Shown piece after piece: positions 1 to 7,163 of a DNA stretch of 64,000 nucleotides (positions within the stretch are counted from its first letter, which is position 1; the number at the start of each line of letters is the position of its first letter). The position numbers and the translations under genes are program-made. The notes beneath the pieces were generated by a model. The model was not told where the DNA came from and made no database searches. It saw only the letters and a list, made by a program, of their open reading frames with translations. The DNA lies in the NCBI RefSeq assembly GCF_900491745.1, contig NZ_UETR01000017.1, positions 1-64,000 of the forward strand, given 5' to 3'. This DNA is from Amarolinea aalborgensis. GTDB taxonomy: Bacteria; Chloroflexota; Anaerolineae; SSC4; Amarolineaceae.

Positions 1-98
1 CAATAAATTGTGATTGGGAGGCAGAGAAGGGGTCTGAGCAGAGAGGGGCAAGAGAAGCGGCCAGGCGGTCACGAAATGGCGTAGCGGTCAACACGGTG

Positions 99-107
99 TG
101 GTATAAT
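99..107 (+). promoter_or_regulatory. extended -10 promoter element
   Basis: TGGTATAAT is a perfect TATAAT box (102-107) with an extended TGN motif in front of it, about 63 bases upstream of the AAA-ATPase start. No convincing -35 hexamer is present at 16-18 bases spacing, which is typical of extended -10 promoters. Confidence 0.5.
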
Positions 108-169
108 GTTACAAGATTGTCCTCAAGTTACCCGACCAGAGCGACATCGAAACTAGGAGGTAGGACGCT

Positions 170-1729
170 ATGCCACGCCGTTTCAATGTGGCCGGGCCGT
201 GCAAGCCCGAGATCCACTACATGCTGCCCGCCGCGGCACGCGTGCCGCTGGCGCGCCGCCTGGTGGCCGACCAGAACTACTTCGTCATCCATGCGCCGCG
301 CCAGAGCGGCAAGACGACCGCGATGGCCAATCTGGCGCAGCAACTGACCGCCTCTGGCGACTATGTGGCCGTGCTCGTCTCCGTCGAGGTGGGGGCAGCC
401 TTCAATGACGACCCCGGCGCGGCGGAACTGGCGATTCTAGACGAGTGGCAGCGTGCCATGAGCGCCCGCTTGGCACCAGATTTGCAGCCGCCACCCTGGC
501 CCGAAGCGCGCCCAGGCGCCCGCATTGGCCGCGCACTGCAGATGTGGGCCACAGCCGCGCCGCGGCCGCTGGTGCTCTTCATTGACGAAATTGACGCCCT
601 GCGCAATGACGCGCTCATCTCCTTGCTGCGCCAATTGCGCACGGGCTACTTCGACCGCCCACGCAGCTTTCCCTGGTCTCTTGCCCTCATCGGTCTGCGC
701 GACGTGCGCGACTACAAGGTGGCTTCGGGCGGCAGCGAGCGCCTCAACACGGCCAGTCCCTTCAATATCAAAACCGAGTCGCTGACGCTGGGAGATTTTT
801 CCGCTGACGACGTGACAACACTCTATGGCCAGCATACGGCGGAGACCGGCCAACGCTTTACGCCCGAGGCCGTGGCGCTGGCTTATGAATTGACCCAAGG
901 ACAGCCGTGGCTAGTCAACGCTTTGGCGCGCCGGGCGGTGATGGAGGTGGCCCCCGATCCGGCGATTGCCATCACGCCCGAGCACATTCTGACCGCCAAG
1001 GAGATTCTGATTCAGCGCCAGGACACCCACCTGGACAGCCTGGCCGAACGGCTGCGCGAACCGCGCGTGCGCCGCGTCATCGAGCCGATGTTGACTGGAG
1101 GGTCGTTGAGCGACGTGCCGCAGGACGATATTCGCTTCCTGGTTGACCTGGGGCTCTGCCGCTTCGACGGCGCTGGCGGCTTGGTGATCGCCAATCCGAT
1201 CTACCGGGAAGTGTTGCCGCGCGTGCTCGCCTACACCACCACGGCTTCGCTGCCGCAGATTAGCCCGACCTGGCTCAAACCCGATGGCGGCCTGGACGCG
1301 GATAAGCTGCTCACCGCGTTTCTCGCCTTCTGGCGCCAACACGGCCAGCCGCTGCTAGGCAGCGTGCACTATCACGAGGTGGCCGCGCAGCTGGTGATGA
1401 TGGCCTTTCTGCACCGCGTGGTGAACGGGAATGGCACGCTTGACCGCGAGTATGCGATCGGCACGCGGCGCATGGACCTCTGCCTGCGTTACGGTGGGCC
1501 GCAGCCGGTGACGCTGGGGATCGAACTCAAGGTGTGGCGCGATGGCGAGGAGGACCCCCTGGCTGACGGACTGGTGCAGCTCGACGCCTACCTGGACGGG
1601 CTTGGCCTGCCCGGCGGCTGGCTGGTGATCTTCGACCGGCGCAGCGGCCAACTCCCCATCGCCAAACGCACCACGGCTGAGCCCGCCGCGACGCCGGCCG
1701 GACGCACGATTACGCTCATCCGCGCCTGA
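170..1729 (+). CDS. AAA-type ATPase with C-terminal PD-(D/E)XK nuclease-like domain
   Basis: 519 aa. A P-loop (APRQSGKTT, about residue 43-51) and a Walker B strand with acidic pair (LVLFIDEIDAL, about residue 137-147) mark an AAA/STAND-like ATPase domain. The C-terminal third contains an Asp in MDLCLR followed by IELKVW, the D...ExK arrangement of PD-(D/E)XK nucleases. A good ribosome site AGGAGG (155-160) sits 9 bases before the ATG. Proteins of this architecture are abundant in Chloroflexota and cyanobacteria, and their role is unproven (suspected defence or mobile-element link). A second, differently built relative lies at 46906-48687. The fold assignment is firm; the function is not known. 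Confidence 0.85.
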   Translation: MPRRFNVAGPCKPEIHYMLPAAARVPLARRLVADQNYFVIHAPRQSGKTTAMANLAQQLTASGDYVAVLVSVEVGAAFNDDPGAAELAILDEWQRAMSARLAPDLQPPPWPEARPGARIGRALQMWATAAPRPLVLFIDEIDALRNDALISLLRQLRTGYFDRPRSFPWSLALIGLRDVRDYKVASGGSERLNTASPFNIKTESLTLGDFSADDVTTLYGQHTAETGQRFTPEAVALAYELTQGQPWLVNALARRAVMEVAPDPAIAITPEHILTAKEILIQRQDTHLDSLAERLREPRVRRVIEPMLTGGSLSDVPQDDIRFLVDLGLCRFDGAGGLVIANPIYREVLPRVLAYTTTASLPQISPTWLKPDGGLDADKLLTAFLAFWRQHGQPLLGSVHYHEVAAQLVMMAFLHRVVNGNGTLDREYAIGTRRMDLCLRYGGPQPVTLGIELKVWRDGEEDPLADGLVQLDAYLDGLGLPGGWLVIFDRRSGQLPIAKRTTAEPAATPAGRTITLIRA

Positions 1730-1818
1730 CGCGACCCTGGGTAGCGATGGACGGCCACATGCAGCAATCCAACTTCTGTGGCGAGAGTCTTTCACTGATT
1801 GGACTAGCCGCCGCCCCT

Positions 1819-1861
1819 TGGCCCCTTGGCTGCGTCCTCCAGTGACACAGCCAAGAGGCCA
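1819..1861. terminator. hairpin terminator between convergent genes
   Basis: An inverted repeat with arms TGGCC/CTTGGCTG and CAGCCAAG/GGCCA (one internal mismatch) and a 15-nt loop lies between the convergent 3' ends of the AAA-ATPase gene and the SGNH lipoprotein gene. No T-tract is present; it is probably a bidirectional terminator. Confidence 0.5.
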
Positions 1862-1891
1862 GGGGGGGGATGACGGATTCCGTGGCAGCCC

Positions 1892-2767
1892 TTACGGCAC
1901 GAGCGGGGCATAACCGAGGTTCGCCAGGGCACCCGCAATGACCTCGCTGCCCTTGTCCGAGGGGTGTCCGTTCATTTTGCTGATGGTAAGGTCGCCTGCG
2001 ATAGCCTTCAGACCGTCCGGGCCGTTGAACGCATGGTAGGTGTCCGCGCAGGTAAATCCGTTCGCCTGCGCCGCTTTGCAGATCATTGCGCTCCACGCGT
2101 CGTAGACGGCGCGCGTTGGGTTCGTGGCTTCGGGCGGGGTAACGTTGCCATTGGCGGAGTCTATCCCACCGAGCCAGTCATTGTAGGGGGTGATTGTCCG
2201 GAAGATGGTTGACTTTCCGGCGCGCAGGGCGACGATCTGGGCAAAAACGCTCTCGAGTTTCGGGCGGAAGATCTCCGCCGCCGTAGCCGCGCAGGTCGGA
2301 TTGAACTTCGACCAGTCAATCGTGCCGCTGCTGTCACCGTCGCACGGGTCGTCGTCACGGTTGAAGGGGGAGTCGTTGGCGCCGATGCTGACGACAATGA
2401 TGTCCGCATTGGCGAGCGCCTCGCGCCGTTGGACGTCGGTCTGCAGCTCTTCGAGCAAACCGTCGGTCTGCAGCCCATTGGCCTGGGAGAGGTTCCGGAG
2501 ATCCACGGGGTGGCCGGTTGCCTCGGTGATGCTATGGGCATACCGGACGACGGCGTTGATACAGCCAGGACAGTAGTCCTTCCAGTTGAATAGTAACGAA
2601 TCGCCAACAGCCACGAGCGACCAGGGCGCCGGCGTTGGCGTAAGTGTTGCGGTGGCCGTTGGGGTAGGTTGTGGTTTAGGCGCTGCCGGTGCGCTACACC
2701 CAACCAACAAAGAGAGTGTTAAAACTAATCCAAAGCCAATCCGGTGAAGGATTTTTCTGTCGTCCAT
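1892..2767 (-). CDS. SGNH/GDSL-family hydrolase lipoprotein
   Basis: 291 aa. The N-terminus is a lipoprotein signal with lipobox LLVGC (Cys at about residue 24), followed by a Pro/Thr linker that projects the domain from the membrane. The catalytic blocks of the SGNH family are visible: block I GDSLLFNW with the nucleophilic Ser, block III GANDSPFN, and block V HPSDKG carrying the catalytic Asp-x-x-His-type residues. Family members are esterases, lipases or polysaccharide deacetylases; the substrate cannot be told. The gene lies 89 bases downstream of the DUF4242 gene on the same strand. Confidence 0.85.
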   Translation of the reverse strand: MDDRKILHRIGFGLVLTLSLLVGCSAPAAPKPQPTPTATATLTPTPAPWSLVAVGDSLLFNWKDYCPGCINAVVRYAHSITEATGHPVDLRNLSQANGLQTDGLLEELQTDVQRREALANADIIVVSIGANDSPFNRDDDPCDGDSSGTIDWSKFNPTCAATAAEIFRPKLESVFAQIVALRAGKSTIFRTITPYNDWLGGIDSANGNVTPPEATNPTRAVYDAWSAMICKAAQANGFTCADTYHAFNGPDGLKAIAGDLTISKMNGHPSDKGSEVIAGALANLGYAPLVP

Positions 2768-2856
2768 AATAGCCTCCTATGGCCTTGGTGCCGCTCCACT
2801 CATAAAGAAGCGGGCTAACCGTTTGCGTTTCCCGCTGGCAGGCGCCAATTCCAACG

Positions 2857-3108
2857 CTACGCGCCCTCCTGGACCTCGATAATCTGGTCTGCGACGAGTC
2901 CATGGGCCTCGCGATGCACCGCGTTGGCTGCTTCTTTGTTTGGCGCCTCGACCAGGCAGAAGACTTTGCCCTGGCTTACGTCGTACCAATAATTCAGGTA
3001 CTTCACACCGTGCTTTGCCTGAGTCTCGAGGTCTTGTGCGTGGGCATTGATGACCGCTTCCGCAGTCAGCCCTTCCACATGTTCGTGAATATCCATATAG
3101 AGCGGCAT
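2857..3108 (-). CDS. DUF4242 (SCO4226-type) small protein
   Basis: 83 aa, the usual length of the DUF4242 family. The conserved blocks MPLYMDIHEHVEG, GVKYLNYWYD, KVFCLVEAP and HREAHGLVAD are all present. The Streptomyces homologue SCO4226 is a ferredoxin-like-fold nickel-binding protein; whether this protein binds nickel is inference. It stands alone upstream of the SGNH lipoprotein gene, with a long intergenic region on its 5' side. Confidence 0.85.
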   Translation of the reverse strand: MPLYMDIHEHVEGLTAEAVINAHAQDLETQAKHGVKYLNYWYDVSQGKVFCLVEAPNKEAANAVHREAHGLVADQIIEVQEGA

Positions 3109-3330
3109 ATTCTAGACAATCCCTTCATTAGTGAGTCTTGTATCTCGATACCGAGAGTGATTGATGTCCATGCCGCACCGGCACGGGTTGTTGATCTGTG
3201 TTCATCTTACGCCCATTCCCCGCGCGGTGATAGACATAAATTGATCTACTTTTGGGGCAGTTTCACGAAGATAAATTGTAATTGAGGAGAAGGGCGCGCG
3301 CGGTCAAGAAGACTGTTTATATTGGAAGTG

Positions 3331-3445
3331 CTGCGGTTACGCGGACGGCTCGTCCAGCGCAACCCAGCCCTGGCGCAAGGCATGGAGCGCGGCCTGGGTG
3401 CGGTTGGTCACGTGCAGCTTTTGGTGGATGGTGCGCAGCCGGTTG
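3331..3445 (-). pseudogene. stray duplicate of the 3' end of the NarL-type regulator gene
   Basis: These 115 bases match 4423-4537 at about 95% (six mismatches by eye), which is the last ~109 coding bases of the response regulator at 4429-5088 plus its stop region. The copy encodes only the end of the LuxR-type HTH and then breaks off into unrelated sequence. It lies 1092 bases from the original, so the two copies form direct repeats flanking the PIN toxin-antitoxin module. The rest of 3109-3512 holds no gene that I can support. Confidence 0.8.
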
Positions 3446-3512
3446 ATCGCGTCTGAATCTAGCGATCTACCAACCGCCGATCGTTCAGCGCTGTCACGTT
3501 TGGCCTTCTTCG

Positions 3513-3926
3513 CTAAGCTGTAACTGGCACAGACGAAATCCCCAAGCCCGCCATCTGCCGGATGTGGTCATCGAACGCGAAAACCTGCGAAATGCCTAAA
3601 CGCTTAGCCATCACCAGGATCGAGCAATCGGTATAGCTCCAAGCTTTATCGTCATACCGGCAAAAGGCTTCCCAAGTCGCGGTATCGTCATCGTCGGATA
3701 GATTGACATAATGATGTTCTTCTCGCATGACGCGGCCGATCATGATAGAAGCCTTCGGCGAAACCTTGGCTCGAAACCATGTCACTGTCTCATCAAACAC
3801 CGATTCCAGGATGACCCAACGCATGTTCGAATGCGTCGCTACGTACTGTTGAGCATCCTGGTGGTGCGCTTCCGTTCTCACGAAAAAGGCAATGAGAGCC
3901 GATGTATCTGCGATGATCTCGGCCAT
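3513..3926 (-). CDS. PIN-domain ribonuclease toxin (VapC-like)
   Basis: 137 aa. The N-terminal strand IIADTSALIAFF carries the first catalytic Asp of PIN domains, and the later SYTDCSILVMAK supplies the conserved Asp of the C-terminal acidic cluster, with a final FAFDDHIRQMAG block. PIN toxins are Mg-dependent RNases that cleave tRNA or rRNA. The start codon shares one base with the stop codon of the upstream gene at 3926-4243 (TAATG), the usual antitoxin-toxin coupling. The pair sits between two copies of the response-regulator 3' end. Confidence 0.85.
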   Translation of the reverse strand: MAEIIADTSALIAFFVRTEAHHQDAQQYVATHSNMRWVILESVFDETVTWFRAKVSPKASIMIGRVMREEHHYVNLSDDDDTATWEAFCRYDDKAWSYTDCSILVMAKRLGISQVFAFDDHIRQMAGLGISSVPVTA

Positions 3927-4243
3927 TAGCCACCTCGGTTAAGCAGATCGTCCACGTGCTCGGCGTAGTTGGTGATTTCGTGGCCCTGCGCATCGCGGCC
4001 AACGATATATTGAGGGTCTGGTTCCGACACTTCCAGCGCGCCACAGAGTTGCCAGGTGCGAGTCTGGGTGATGTCGAAATCCGGCTCCTCTGTTTGGGCA
4101 AAATGCTCCAGCATCTGCGGGATGATCTGATCCAGAGGCGCAGAGCGGCGCGCTGCTTCATTCACCAGCCATCGGTATAATGCTGGCGATAGATCGAATT
4201 GGACACGGTAATCTGGTGTTGACTCGGCTGCTGTTCTGCCCAT
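3926..4243 (-). CDS. putative antitoxin partner of the PIN toxin
   Basis: 105 aa, with no family that I recognise with certainty. The first half (YRVQFDLSPALYRWLVNEAARR) looks like a strand followed by helices, as in ribbon-helix-helix antitoxins. The second half is acidic and would wrap the toxin (EEPDFDITQTRTWQLCGALE, then YAEHVDDLLNRGG). The repeated EPD/Y pattern and the direct translational coupling to the PIN gene make antitoxin the likely role. The function is inferred from position, not from a diagnostic motif. Confidence 0.7.
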   Translation of the reverse strand: MGRTAAESTPDYRVQFDLSPALYRWLVNEAARRSAPLDQIIPQMLEHFAQTEEPDFDITQTRTWQLCGALEVSEPDPQYIVGRDAQGHEITNYAEHVDDLLNRGG

Positions 4244-4428
4244 CGGATCCTGCTCCCTTCTCTTAAATCATCAGGTGAAGTAGCGGCAGGCGCAGTATAC
4301 TTCAGAATTGACGGCTAGGCAAGCGTGTTTCGCGAACAAGCACCGGACAGGTAACTGCTGTCAATGTTACGAAGAAGGCGCCGCGAACAATGGGAGCAGG
4401 TAGAGCGAGGACAATCTCCAGACTGCGG

Positions 4429-5088
4429 TTACGCGGACAGCTCGTCCAGCGCAACCCAGCCCTGGCGCAGGGCATAGAGCGCGGCCTGGGTGCGGTTGGT
4501 CACGTGCAGTTTTTCGTAGATGGTGCGCAGCCGGTTGGCTACGGTGTAGACGGAGTAGTTGAGCGCTTGCGCAATGTCCTGGTTTTCAACGCCCTGGGCG
4601 ACCAGGCGCAGGATAGCCATCTCGCCCTCTGTCAGCAGCTCGACGGCCGGCAGTTCCGGCATGCCCAGGTGCAACTCGCTGAGCACGCGGGCGGCGATGA
4701 TGGGGTCCATGAGGTAGTCGCCCCGGTGCACGGCCTCGATGGCCGCAATCAACTCGTGGGCGTCCACGGTCTTGAGCAGATAGCCGCGCGCGCCGGCGCG
4801 AATGGCGTCGAGCATGTACTGCTCCTGGCGATACATGGTCAGCGCGATGATGCGAGCCGTGGGGGTCTCGCGCATGATCTGGCGAATGGCCTCCGCTCCG
4901 TCTACATCGGGCATCACGATGTCCATCAAGATCACGTCCGGCTGCGTCGTGCGCGCCAGCGCCACCGCCTCAGCGCCGTGCGCCGCTTCGGCCACAACTG
5001 TATAGCCCCCAAGCCCTTCGCAAAGTTGGCGCAAGCCCTGGCGCACCAGGGTGTGGTCATCGGCAATCAGGATCCTAATCCGCGGCAT
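4429..5088 (-). CDS. NarL/LuxR-type response regulator
   Basis: 219 aa. The receiver domain has the acidic pair D10-D11, the phosphoacceptor D56 (VILMDIVMP) and the switch Thr in IIALTMY, with K in GYLLKTVDA. The C-terminal LuxR HTH is recognisable (EGEMAILRLVAQG...NQDIAQALNYSVYTVANRLRTIYEKLHV), although it lacks the usual LTxRE opening. The start at 5088 is chosen because the receiver fold begins there; the open frame extends further upstream only inside the kinase gene. It overlaps the kinase gene by 14 bases, so the two form a cognate pair. Its last ~109 bases are duplicated at 3331-3445. Confidence 0.93.
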   Translation of the reverse strand: MPRIRILIADDHTLVRQGLRQLCEGLGGYTVVAEAAHGAEAVALARTTQPDVILMDIVMPDVDGAEAIRQIMRETPTARIIALTMYRQEQYMLDAIRAGARGYLLKTVDAHELIAAIEAVHRGDYLMDPIIAARVLSELHLGMPELPAVELLTEGEMAILRLVAQGVENQDIAQALNYSVYTVANRLRTIYEKLHVTNRTQAALYALRQGWVALDELSA

Positions 5089-6130
5089 GGTTGACCTCTT
5101 GGGTGCGCGGCGGCAAGGTGATAACCAACTCCGTGCCCTGGCCGGGCGCGCTGCGGATGTCCAGGGTGCCGCCCAGATCCAGGATGCGTTCGCGCATCTG
5201 GCGCAGGCCGAAATGGCCGGCCTGATCGGTCGGGCCAAGCTGGCTGGGGTCGAAGCCGCGGCCGTTGTCGCGCAGCGAGACGGCGACGCCGCCAGCGGCA
5301 TCTACCGTCAGCCGCACCAGCACCGAACTGGCGCCGGCATGCTGGCCAATGTTGTTCAAGCCTTCTTGCATAATGCGGAACAAGGGCAATTCATAGGCCG
5401 AGGAGAGGGCCTCTTGCCGTCCAGATACCTCGAGCCGGGCCGCCAGTTGATTTTGGTCGCCAAAGTCGCCCACCAACTGCGCCAGCGCCGGGAAGAAGCC
5501 GAGCGCCTCCAGGTCCACCGGACGTAGGGCGAAAATGGCGCGGCGCAGATCCATGATGGCGGCCATCAGCACGGCTTGCAGCTCGTCCAGCGCAGCGCGC
5601 ATCCCGGGTGGCGCGCCGTCGGCCAGGTGAGACCACAGAGCCGACTTGAAACGCAGCCCGGCCAGGTTTTGCGCCACGCCGTCGTGAATCTCGTGGGCGA
5701 TGCGCCGGCGCTCAGCGTCAATGGCTTCGGCCTCAGTGCGGCGCTGCTTTTCCGCGCTAATGTCTTCCACCGTGACGATCATGCGGCCGGCGTCCGTCGC
5801 ATCGGGTGCGGCGATCACGCGTACGGGAAAGCGCGTACCGTCGCGATGCTGGTTGGTGGTCTCGACCATCACGGTCTGGCCATGCCGGACCTGCTGCATG
5901 AGGGCAAGGACTGTTGGCCTGGCATCGTCGGGCACGAGTTGGAGCGCCGGCATGCCCATTAGCTCGGCGGGCGTGTAGCCGTAGACCAGCCCCGCCCGGC
6001 GGTTAGCCTCCAGGATCGTCACGGAGCCAGCGGTCAGGTCGGCCACGAAAATGCAGATGGGCACGGACTCGAAGAGGCGGCGGTAGCGCTGCTCGCCAGC
6101 CCGACGTGCGCTGTTAGATTGACTACTCAC
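5075..6130 (-). CDS. PAS-domain sensor histidine kinase (NarX/HisKA_3 type)
   Basis: 351 aa, soluble with no membrane segment. An N-terminal PAS domain (about residue 15-130: YRRLFESVPICIFVADL, later MIVTVEDISAEK) precedes a HisKA_3 dimerisation domain with the phosphoacceptor His in AHEIHDGVAQNLAGL. A HATPase_c domain follows (N box NNIGQHAGA, G1 DNGRGFD, then GHFGLRQMRERI). It should phosphorylate the regulator at 4429-5088, with which it overlaps. The signal sensed by the PAS domain is unknown; a cytoplasmic redox or small-molecule cue is likely because no transmembrane region exists. Confidence 0.93.
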   Translation of the reverse strand: MSSQSNSARRAGEQRYRRLFESVPICIFVADLTAGSVTILEANRRAGLVYGYTPAELMGMPALQLVPDDARPTVLALMQQVRHGQTVMVETTNQHRDGTRFPVRVIAAPDATDAGRMIVTVEDISAEKQRRTEAEAIDAERRRIAHEIHDGVAQNLAGLRFKSALWSHLADGAPPGMRAALDELQAVLMAAIMDLRRAIFALRPVDLEALGFFPALAQLVGDFGDQNQLAARLEVSGRQEALSSAYELPLFRIMQEGLNNIGQHAGASSVLVRLTVDAAGGVAVSLRDNGRGFDPSQLGPTDQAGHFGLRQMRERILDLGGTLDIRSAPGQGTELVITLPPRTQEVNHAAD

Positions 6131-6191
6131 CTTGTTACCATTCCTTCGCCCCTAACCCGGGCAAGCCGGAACCAGAAAGTCAAACCACAAA

Positions 6192-6220
6192 ATTATAGCT
6201 GAGTTTACGGCTCTGACCAA
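6192..6220 (-). promoter_or_regulatory. sigma70-type promoter for the kinase/regulator operon
   Basis: On the minus strand TTGGTC (6220-6215) is followed after exactly 17 bases by a perfect TATAAT (6197-6192). Transcription would start near 6185, leaving a leader of about 55 bases before the kinase ATG at 6130. Confidence 0.7.
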
Positions 6221-6259
6221 GCCAGCAGGTCTTGGCAGGGTGAATGTTCCGTTACGCGG

Positions 6260-6318
6260 TTGACAAACTGATGCTGCGCGACTAAAATGTACGTACAGGC
6301 ATTTCAATAACGTACGTT
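6260..6318 (+). promoter_or_regulatory. sigma70-type promoter with two CGTACG-type operator palindromes
   Basis: A consensus -35 TTGACA (6260-6265) and -10 TAAAAT (6283-6288) are separated by 17 bases. The palindrome TGTACGTACA (6288-6297) begins at the last base of the -10 box and a second, AACGTACGTT (6309-6318), lies 21 bases on, two helical turns apart. The sites sit over the predicted start of transcription, an ideal place for autorepression by the toxin-antitoxin complex encoded immediately downstream. Confidence 0.75.
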
Positions 6319-6343
6319 CGTATGTGTTCCATAGGGAGGAAAG

Positions 6344-6580
6344 ATGAAGACGGTATCTGCCACCGAATTACGAGCGAACATCTATCAACTTCTCGATGAG
6401 GTATTGCGCAGCGGCCTGCCCATCGAGGTCAAACGGGGAGAGCGAAAATTACGCATTGTGCCGGTCGAGAAGGCAGACAAGTTCCAAAACCTTGTCTATC
6501 GGCCGGATGTGATCCAGGGTGATCCCGAAGAACTGGTTACCCTCAGCTGGGAAGCGGAGGTAAGCCTTGATCTACCTTGA
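6344..6580 (+). CDS. Phd/YefM-like antitoxin
   Basis: 78 aa. The N-terminus (MKTVSATELRANIYQLLDEVLRSG, then PIEVKRGERKLRIVPVE) follows the Phd/YefM DNA-binding fold. The acidic tail (DPEELVTLSWEAEVSLDLP) fits a toxin-neutralising segment. A strong GGGAGGAAAG ribosome site precedes the ATG. The gene overlaps the PIN toxin gene by 14 bases and follows a promoter overlaid by two palindromes, so negative autoregulation is expected. Confidence 0.85.
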   Translation: MKTVSATELRANIYQLLDEVLRSGLPIEVKRGERKLRIVPVEKADKFQNLVYRPDVIQGDPEELVTLSWEAEVSLDLP

Positions 6581-6944
6581 TACCCACGTCGTTGTCTGGC
6601 TCTTCTCAGGGTTGACCGACAAGTTCAGTGCGACAGCGCAAAGGCTGATCAACGACAACGAAATTCGTATCTCACCTGTCGTGCGCTTGGAATTGCAGTA
6701 CCTGTTTGAAATCCAGCGGATTGCAGAAACGCCAGACAGCGTCGTGACCGACCTGGTTAACCGCATCGGGCTACAGGTCTGCACCAGACCGTTCAATCTC
6801 ATCGTGACGCAAGCCTTGACATGCACCTGGACGCGTGATCCTTTCGACCGCCTGATCACAGCCAACGCGGCCTTGCACGACAATATCCTCTTGTCAAAGG
6901 ATCGTAACATCCTCCAGCACTACACGCATGCCAGATGGGCGTAA
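6567..6944 (+). CDS. PIN-domain ribonuclease toxin (VapC-like)
   Basis: 125 aa. The sequence starts IYLDTHVVVWLFSG with the first catalytic Asp, has the conserved Glu in ISPVVRLELQYL, and Asp residues in TRDPFDRLITANA and LLSKDRNI, the full acidic set of PIN nucleases. The start is a TTG at 6567, supported by GGAGG at 6556-6560 and by the catalytic Asp only four residues in. It is a type II toxin with the antitoxin at 6344-6580, acting as an RNase in the cytoplasm. Confidence 0.88.
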   Translation: MIYLDTHVVVWLFSGLTDKFSATAQRLINDNEIRISPVVRLELQYLFEIQRIAETPDSVVTDLVNRIGLQVCTRPFNLIVTQALTCTWTRDPFDRLITANAALHDNILLSKDRNILQHYTHARWA

Positions 6945-7011
6945 GTGTCCTTCAGAAACTCGCCCTAGAGGCTCGTTTGGACATTTCCAAATCGAATGGG
7001 TAGGACAGGTT

Positions 7012-7152
7012 TCAGATTCGCGCCTCGACTTCATTGGTGTTGATGACCGTTTCGACGTCGTGAGGCGTCCGGAGTTCACCCTGACCTGCTTTGAAAGCGT
7101 TGATCTCTTGGATGCCATCCAGAATTTTCTGTCCGATGTCACGCTTAACCAT
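7012..7152 (-). pseudogene. remnant of an HTH antitoxin (HigA/XRE-associated N-terminus)
   Basis: A 46-codon frame beginning MVKRDIGQKILDGIQEINAF, which resembles the N-terminus of small XRE antitoxins of the form xKRDIGxEILxGIxEIKAxK. The homology fades after GELRTP and the frame stops before any helix-turn-helix, so this appears to be a decayed fragment. It lies just downstream of the O-antigen-ligase-like gene (same strand) and convergent with the PIN toxin. The identification rests on my memory of the motif. Confidence 0.45.
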
Positions 7153-7163
7153 GTTTGATTTCC

